Positions 59,430 through 64,000 of a stretch of DNA of 64,000 bases are shown here, piece after piece. Source of the DNA: Bacteroidia bacterium (GTDB lineage: Bacteria; Bacteroidota; Bacteroidia; Flavobacteriales; Flavobacteriaceae); the NCBI GenBank assembly GCA_030428705.1, contig JAUIDI010000002.1, positions 744,001 to 808,000 of the forward strand. Direction: 5' to 3'. The notes below the pieces were generated by a model that worked only from the letters and a program-made list of their open reading frames with translations, made no database searches and had not been told where the DNA came from. The position numbers were made by a program, and so were the translations under genes. The first letter of the stretch is position 1; the number at the start of each line of letters is the position of its first letter.

Positions 59430-60439
59430 TAGTTTTTCAGAATTTTTTCGATTACCTCTTTCATTTTGGGATCCTTCATCATGCGCTGTAGCACTGGCCT
59501 AGATTTATCGGAAAAGTTACTTTTATCCGGATAGATAAACTCGACCTGGGCTTTCTTGAGCACCTCCATATTTTCTTTTATCGTTTCTTGCCAGTAGACC
59601 CTTTGCCGCCTTACGCTTTCATCGGCCGCTTCTTGGAGCCATTCTTTTTCGGTATCGTCAAGTAAGTTCCAGAATTTGGTACCTACAACGACTACATCGG
59701 GCACCATCGTGTGCTCATCAAAAGTATAGTACTTGCAGACTTCATAGTGGTTCGAGGTCACAAACGAAGGAATGTTGTTTTCGGCACCATCAACTACATT
59801 TTGCTGTAAGGCCGTGTACAGTTCACCATAGGCCATAGGCGTTGCCGACGCACCCAAGGTATTGACCATGTCGACCGACATTTGGTCGTTCATCACACGG
59901 ATTTTCATTCCATTTAAATCTTCGGGCGAGTTCACGGCTTTGTTTTTGGCGTAGAAGCTTCGGCTTCCGGCATCATAAAAACAGAGTCCCCGTAAAAGAT
60001 ACTCGGTACCGCTTGCCAACAACTGTTTGCCGACTTCACCTTCCAACACGTTAAAAAGATGCTCACTGTCCCTAAACAGATAAGGAATACTGGTCACCTG
60101 ATATTCAGGAGCGAAGTTCGACATGGATGCAGCACTTACCTTGGTCAGGGCAATACTACCTATCTGCAATAATTCCAACACTTCACGCTCCGATCCGAGT
60201 TGACCGTCAGGGAAAACTTTAATCTGTAATTTGCCTCCCGACTTCTCTTCCAAGAATTTCTGCATATCCAAAATTCCCTTATGAACCGGGTGTGTGATAG
60301 GAAGTGAATGTGCAAAATACAATGTCTTGGTATCTAGGCCCGATTTACAAGAATTTACAAGCCACCCAAGCAACAAAAAAAGTACTACGGCCAAGAACGT
60401 CTTCTTGGCGTTATGATATTTTACGGAATATTGTTGCAT
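59429..60439 (-). CDS. TRAP transporter substrate-binding lipoprotein (DctP family)
   Basis: The product starts MQQYSVKYHNAKKTFLAVVL with a signal and lipobox ending in NSC. It then has LYFAHSLPITHPVHKG, the DctP motif FPDGQLGSEREVLELLQIGS and MKIRVMNDQMSVDMVNTLGA, where the arginine is the conserved carboxylate-binding residue, and ALQQNVVDGAENNIPSFV. It therefore binds an organic acid, here probably a uronate or aldonate. ATG 60439 was chosen over 60475 because it begins the signal sequence. Confidence 0.9.
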   Translation of the reverse strand: MQQYSVKYHNAKKTFLAVVLFLLLGWLVNSCKSGLDTKTLYFAHSLPITHPVHKGILDMQKFLEEKSGGKLQIKVFPDGQLGSEREVLELLQIGSIALTKVSAASMSNFAPEYQVTSIPYLFRDSEHLFNVLEGEVGKQLLASGTEYLLRGLCFYDAGSRSFYAKNKAVNSPEDLNGMKIRVMNDQMSVDMVNTLGASATPMAYGELYTALQQNVVDGAENNIPSFVTSNHYEVCKYYTFDEHTMVPDVVVVGTKFWNLLDDTEKEWLQEAADESVRRQRVYWQETIKENMEVLKKAQVEFIYPDKSNFSDKSRPVLQRMMKDPKMKEVIEKILKN

Positions 60440-60502
60440 AAGCCTTCTAATATAATTCAAAATAGCACATAACATCCGTCCATTCTATAAAGTCTCAACG
60501 GT

Positions 60503-61324
60503 CTATACGCCCGAAAATGAACTAAACCCGCCATCAACATCAAAAACACTGCCCGTTACGAAACTTGAGGCATCGCTCAACAGATAATGTACCATACCGT
60601 TGAGTTCGGAAGCATCGCCAAAACGGCCCATAGGGGTGTTCGCAATTATTTTGTCGCCCCGATCGGTATAAGAACCATCTTCGTTGGTCAAGAGTCTTCT
60701 GTTCTGGTTACCGATAAAGAACCCCGGGGCTATCGCATTGACCCTAATTTTATCACCATGTTTCGATGCCAGCTCATTGGCCATCCATTTGGTGAAAATA
60801 TCAATGGCGGCCTTCGCCATAGAATACCCCAAGACCCTTGAAATTGTCTGTTTGGCAGCCATTGAAGATATGTTCACGATAGATCCAAAACCTTGCTCCA
60901 CCATTAATTCGCTCAAGACAATTGTTGGAAGCACCGTACCGAACAAATTAATGTCAACTACTTTTTTGGTATCGTCAATTTCAAGGTCATATATGGTTTG
61001 GTCCGGTTTCAAGGTTGCCCCAGGAATATTGCCTCCCGCCAAATTTATCAATCCGTCTATTTGCCCAATTTCCGAAGCAATCTTTTCACTGATTTTTCTG
61101 AGTTGGGCCTCGTTCAATAGATCGACAACATAGGCATGTGCCCTTCCATCGGATATTGTGTCTAGTTCAGCAACTTTTTTATCCAGTTTTTCGGGGGACC
61201 TTCCCAGTAAGATTACCTTGGCCCCATTACGGACCAAGTATTCGGATATGGAACCTCCCAAGGCTCCGGTAGCCCCAGACAGAGCATAGGTTTTGTTTTC
61301 TATTGAAAATTGGTTGTTGGTCAT
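60503..61324 (-). CDS. SDR family, D-mannonate oxidoreductase/fructuronate reductase-like
   Basis: The product starts MTNNQFSIENKTYALSGATG and has the cofactor loop SGATGALGG, NLAGG, the catalytic YSMAK, and the C-terminal segment NRRLLTNEDGSYTDRGDKII followed by VDGGFSSFSGV. This C-terminal pattern resembles the SDR-type UxuB/YjmF group that interconverts D-fructuronate and D-mannonate. ATG 61324 was chosen over an upstream Met in the same frame because the domain starts there, 5 bases after the preceding stop. Confidence 0.82.
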   Translation of the reverse strand: MTNNQFSIENKTYALSGATGALGGSISEYLVRNGAKVILLGRSPEKLDKKVAELDTISDGRAHAYVVDLLNEAQLRKISEKIASEIGQIDGLINLAGGNIPGATLKPDQTIYDLEIDDTKKVVDINLFGTVLPTIVLSELMVEQGFGSIVNISSMAAKQTISRVLGYSMAKAAIDIFTKWMANELASKHGDKIRVNAIAPGFFIGNQNRRLLTNEDGSYTDRGDKIIANTPMGRFGDASELNGMVHYLLSDASSFVTGSVFDVDGGFSSFSGV

Positions 61325-61329
61325 TTTGC

Positions 61330-62709
61330 TTACTTTTCCTTGGCCATCTTGTAGGCCTCGATGGTCGTGTAGTACTTTGTCATCATATTGGGGACTTCCC
61401 ATTCGGGAAGTTTCCCATTTTCCAAGTACTTTAAATAGTTCTCCGTTACCTGGCCAAAATGGGCTTCATGCCCTATTTTGAATTGATCGGGAATATTTAT
61501 TTTCCAAACGGAATCGAAAACTTTTTCAAAGGTAGTACCAGCGAAATTTTCAGCGATTACTGATTCTATCGCAACTTTTAAAGAATCTTCAAATCCATTT
61601 GGATCTTTCGCCTCAATATATAATATGGGTTTATAACTTTCTTCTTCCCCTTGCTTAATCACCAAATTGCTCTTTGTGCCACGCATAATGCTATAATGTG
61701 TATCACCAGTTCCTTCCGGAGCCTGATAATTCCATATCACCGACACCTTAGCATGTTTTCCCTTGATCTTATAGTTCATCTCCCCATTTGAGTACGCGTG
61801 CAACTTTCCATCGATAATATCCTTTTGCAAATAATCGGGAAACTCATCTAGGCCGGTTACTTTTTTAAACTCCTCCTTGGTCAAAACCGTCGGCCATCTT
61901 CGTGCGGACAACATTTCGACATCGGCCGAATCGATAAGCTGCCCTGGAAATGCTTCCCATTGAACCAAATCCACCAAATGCGTCGTTACATCGACAATAC
62001 CTTCCCCTTCTTCATTGATATCGAAAAACCAAGGTGGCCGAACCAAGGGTTGCCCGGAGACGTATTTAAAAAAGTGATGGACACTCTCTTTGCTAATAGC
62101 TGGTTCTTCTAGACTTCCATCGACCAATTCGCCAAAAACATCGGGCAGGGTCGAGAAAAGTTTTTGCAATGCCGTGGTCGATTCAAAACGTTCGGTCATG
62201 ATATCATAGACCAATAACCCTTTTTCATCGGCAATCTTAAAGGCCTCTTTCAACTTCTCCAATCCTTCGGGATCGATTACCAAAGGTTTGTCGGCATATA
62301 CATTCAACCCGGCTTTTACCGCCGCCAGGATGTAGTCTATTTTTTTTGAGTTCTTGCCCGCAACGATCATAACGTTGCCCGGTTTTTTATCGAGCATTTG
62401 TTCCAGATAATCATCTCCGTAAAACTTTTCAACTTTCCATTGCGTCGGGTAATCTTCCCTAGAATTGTAGGCATCGATTTTATTCAGGAAGTCTTGTACC
62501 TCGGCACCTTCGGGCGCAAACACATAAATCGTTGAATCGACCTGTGGATACATGGTCTTATGCACCAAGGCAGCATGAAAATGCCCAGGATCCAAAGTCA
62601 TCAGTTTTACTTTTGATGGTACTTCATCTTTGGCCGACATGGATTCTTCTTTTTTTTCCCCACAAGACAAAACGAGGCAAAATATTGTGAAAAGCAAATA
62701 GTTTCTCAT
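61330..62709 (-). CDS. Gfo/Idh/MocA-type oxidoreductase lipoprotein
   Basis: The product starts MRNYLLFTIFCLVLSCGEKK with a lipobox, so it is membrane-anchored. The Rossmann-like domain (DPGHFHAALVHKTMYP, GKNSKKIDYILAAVKAGLNV, ADKPLVID) is followed by the C-terminal alpha/beta domain with VDVTTHLVDLVQWEAFP. The DKP replaces the usual EKP. Proteins of this class, with a 'putative oxidoreductase C-terminal domain', are common in Bacteroidota sugar clusters, with unknown substrates. ATG 62709 was chosen as the signal start; the open frame extends to 62772. Confidence 0.87.
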   Translation of the reverse strand: MRNYLLFTIFCLVLSCGEKKEESMSAKDEVPSKVKLMTLDPGHFHAALVHKTMYPQVDSTIYVFAPEGAEVQDFLNKIDAYNSREDYPTQWKVEKFYGDDYLEQMLDKKPGNVMIVAGKNSKKIDYILAAVKAGLNVYADKPLVIDPEGLEKLKEAFKIADEKGLLVYDIMTERFESTTALQKLFSTLPDVFGELVDGSLEEPAISKESVHHFFKYVSGQPLVRPPWFFDINEEGEGIVDVTTHLVDLVQWEAFPGQLIDSADVEMLSARRWPTVLTKEEFKKVTGLDEFPDYLQKDIIDGKLHAYSNGEMNYKIKGKHAKVSVIWNYQAPEGTGDTHYSIMRGTKSNLVIKQGEEESYKPILYIEAKDPNGFEDSLKVAIESVIAENFAGTTFEKVFDSVWKINIPDQFKIGHEAHFGQVTENYLKYLENGKLPEWEVPNMMTKYYTTIEAYKMAKEK

Positions 62710-62841
62710 ACGTATTCCATTCAAAAATAATTGTTCCAATAGCCTCCAATACCGAGGAAATATTGAACCCATCCTAGGTTCGTTTTAAAGCAAGCATTAA
62801 ATATAACCATTCAAATTTAAAATGGAATTTTTAAAACCAGA

Positions 62842-62867
62842 ACACCTCTTATATTCGAAAGAGGTGT
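62842..62867 (-). terminator. Candidate terminator between the two Gfo/Idh genes
   Basis: ACACCTCTT (62842-62850) pairs with AAGAGGTGT (62859-62867) across an 8-base loop. Read on the minus strand it follows the 62892 gene by 25 bases, and a TTTTAAAAATT stretch comes after it. The T run is imperfect. Confidence 0.55.
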
Positions 62868-62891
62868 ACATAAGCTATTTTGTTTTGGTGT

Positions 62892-64000
62892 TTAGACCTT
62901 TACATAATCCGTTCCGTAAGGTTTTCGTTGCTCACGTCGAAGCATTGCATTGGCCTCATCGTCGTTAATGAATTCCTCCTTTTCATCGTCCCATTCCAAC
63001 TTTCTATCAAATTGCATCGCGATATCGCTAATCAAACAAATAACACATGCCTTATGCCCTTTTTCGATTGGTGAGATTGGTTGCTTTCTGGTTTTGATAC
63101 AATCCAGCCAGTTGCCGTGCTGGTCGTCGATTTTTTCAAGATGGATCTCATTTTCACCAATGACCGATTCCAAAATTTTTGAATCCGATGCATTTAGGGC
63201 TTTTGCGCTTTTTTCTTTGTCTACTGGATCACTTGCGGACGCTTGGTAAGCACCCCGTGATACAAATATCCAACCGTCATCACCTATATATTTTACCCCA
63301 TTGGTATAGCCTCCGCTTGTATAGACCGTAATTCCGTTATCGTATTCATGCTTAACGAAGAAATCGCCGTGTACGTTCCACAATCCTGATTTTGGGAATT
63401 CGGCCAGGGCCTCGACCGATTTTGGCCCGGTCAATTCGGTATTCATTCCCCAGGCGGCCGAATCATAGTGGTGTTGTCCCCAACCTGTAATCATGCCTGC
63501 ACCATAATTTCGTATTCTCAACCAGCCCGGACGTCCATAACCTTCCTGTGGGTGTACCCCTATCTCGGTATAGGGTACTTCTGGCGTCGAACCCAACCAC
63601 ATATCGAAATTCAGATTCGAAGGTATAGGCATTTCAGGGGCCTCAGGCCCTGCGGGGTCTCCTGGCAGTCCTATCTTAACGGTGTGGATCTTACCGATCC
63701 TGCCATTTCTTACCAACTCGGCGGCAACCCTAAATTGAGGCATGGCGCGTTGTTGGGTTCCTACCTGTAGTATAACGTTTTTGCTTTTTACGACCTCCCT
63801 TAGTTGTTGCCCCTCCTTTATGGTCAACGACGTCGGTTTTTGCAAGTATATATCCTTACCGGCCAAGGCCGCTTCCAAGGCAGGTTGCGAATGCCAATGA
63901 TCGGGTGTACTTATCATGACGGCGTCGATATCCTTGTTCATCAAGAGCTCACGATAGTCACCGTATACCTTCGTATCCATGTATTTTTCCTTACCCGTCT
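62892..64000 (-). CDS. Gfo/Idh/MocA family oxidoreductase, N terminus outside window
   Basis: The frame is open through the right edge: codons upstream of the internal Met at 63980 (reading T-G-K-E-K-Y before MDTKVYGDY) belong to the gene, so the first part of the Rossmann domain is missing. Present are VMISTPDHWHSQPALEAALA, KDIYLQKPTSLT (QKP at the EKP site), GWGQHHYDSAAWGMN and a C-terminal substrate domain. It resembles the 33431-34822 protein in family type. A signal peptide cannot be judged. Confidence 0.88.
   Translation of the reverse strand, partial: TGKEKYMDTKVYGDYRELLMNKDIDAVMISTPDHWHSQPALEAALAGKDIYLQKPTSLTIKEGQQLREVVKSKNVILQVGTQQRAMPQFRVAAELVRNGRIGKIHTVKIGLPGDPAGPEAPEMPIPSNLNFDMWLGSTPEVPYTEIGVHPQEGYGRPGWLRIRNYGAGMITGWGQHHYDSAAWGMNTELTGPKSVEALAEFPKSGLWNVHGDFFVKHEYDNGITVYTSGGYTNGVKYIGDDGWIFVSRGAYQASASDPVDKEKSAKALNASDSKILESVIGENEIHLEKIDDQHGNWLDCIKTRKQPISPIEKGHKACVICLISDIAMQFDRKLEWDDEKEEFINDDEANAMLRREQRKPYGTDYVKV

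Noticed and set aside
63978-63980. Met at 63980 as a true gene start
   Set aside because: The frame continues upstream to the window edge without a stop, and the protein would lack the first Rossmann strands of the Gfo/Idh fold; the gene is partial.
1-64000. tRNA, rRNA, insertion sequences, prophage or integron
   Set aside because: I saw no cloverleaf-like intergenic segment, transposase or integrase motif, or terminal inverted repeat pair; the gene order looks like stable chromosome.

Overview
The window looks like chromosome of a marine member of the Flavobacteriaceae (Bacteroidota). The support is Bacteroidota-type promoters (TAnnTTTG -7 elements), a fused CcoNO cbb3 oxidase with a one-haem CcoP, a Sec/lipoprotein-type (clade II) NosZ, many lipoproteins with short lipoboxes, and an algal-sugar catabolic region with sulfatase, L-fucose and uronate functions. 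Genus is not determinable from what I can see. No rRNA, tRNA, insertion sequence, phage gene or CRISPR array was recognised. Two genes run off the ends: an M56 peptidase at the left and a Gfo/Idh/MocA oxidoreductase at the right.

Layout. 1-2050: a BlaI-type repressor with its M56 partner, a DUF456 membrane protein and a nitroreductase. 2176-10381: amino-acid catabolism, with histidine utilisation hutH-hutI-hutU-hutG on the plus strand facing homogentisate dioxygenase (tyrosine/phenylalanine) and a secreted protein on the minus strand. 10746-37187: a respiratory/microaerobic block. It holds a Crp/Fnr regulator, the whole cbb3 oxidase assembly set (ccoI, ccoS, ccoNO, ccoQ, ccoP, ccoG, ccoH, a SafE-like protein), a vanadium haloperoxidase-like protein, a CoA-transferase with a truncated haemoglobin, a nine-gene nitrous-oxide reductase operon with a divergent Rrf2 regulator, hemN, and two universal stress proteins. 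37210-41071: small stress/housekeeping proteins (DUF1801, DoxX, AHSA1, two VOC, SnoaL-like) and a GlxA-type regulator. 41085-64000: carbohydrate catabolism, with a sulfatase, a NahK-like kinase plus nucleotidyltransferase, tagaturonate reductase, an oxidative L-fucose operon ending in an L-lactate oxidising enzyme, an unassigned five-gene sugar operon, and a TRAP transporter with a fructuronate-reductase-like SDR and Gfo/Idh proteins.

How it fits together. The strongest signal beyond gene calling is regulatory. Six promoters in the respiratory block (ccoI, ccoS-ccoNOQP, the CoA-transferase/haemoglobin pair, the nos operon, hemN-usp and the other usp) each carry a TGA-N6-TCA palindrome, best form AACATGA-N6-TCATGTT. 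Each box is centred exactly 33 bp upstream of the centre of a -7 element. This is the geometry expected of one Fnr-like activator, probably the Crp/Fnr protein encoded at 12078-12773. The nos promoter has, one base further upstream, a perfect 10-bp inverted repeat that is a candidate operator for the divergent Rrf2 protein. The blaI promoter has a matched pair of 14-bp dyads, one between the -33 and -7 elements and one over the start region.

In the sugar region the L-fucose operon is coherent: the FAH-family hydrolase would yield pyruvate and L-lactate, and the FMN enzyme would turn the lactate into pyruvate. Two expected steps (lactonase and fuconate dehydratase) are not in the window. The least understood unit is the five-gene operon 52781-57561 (Gfo/Idh, TIM-barrel isomerase, SDR, ROK kinase without its zinc cysteines, SIS isomerase).
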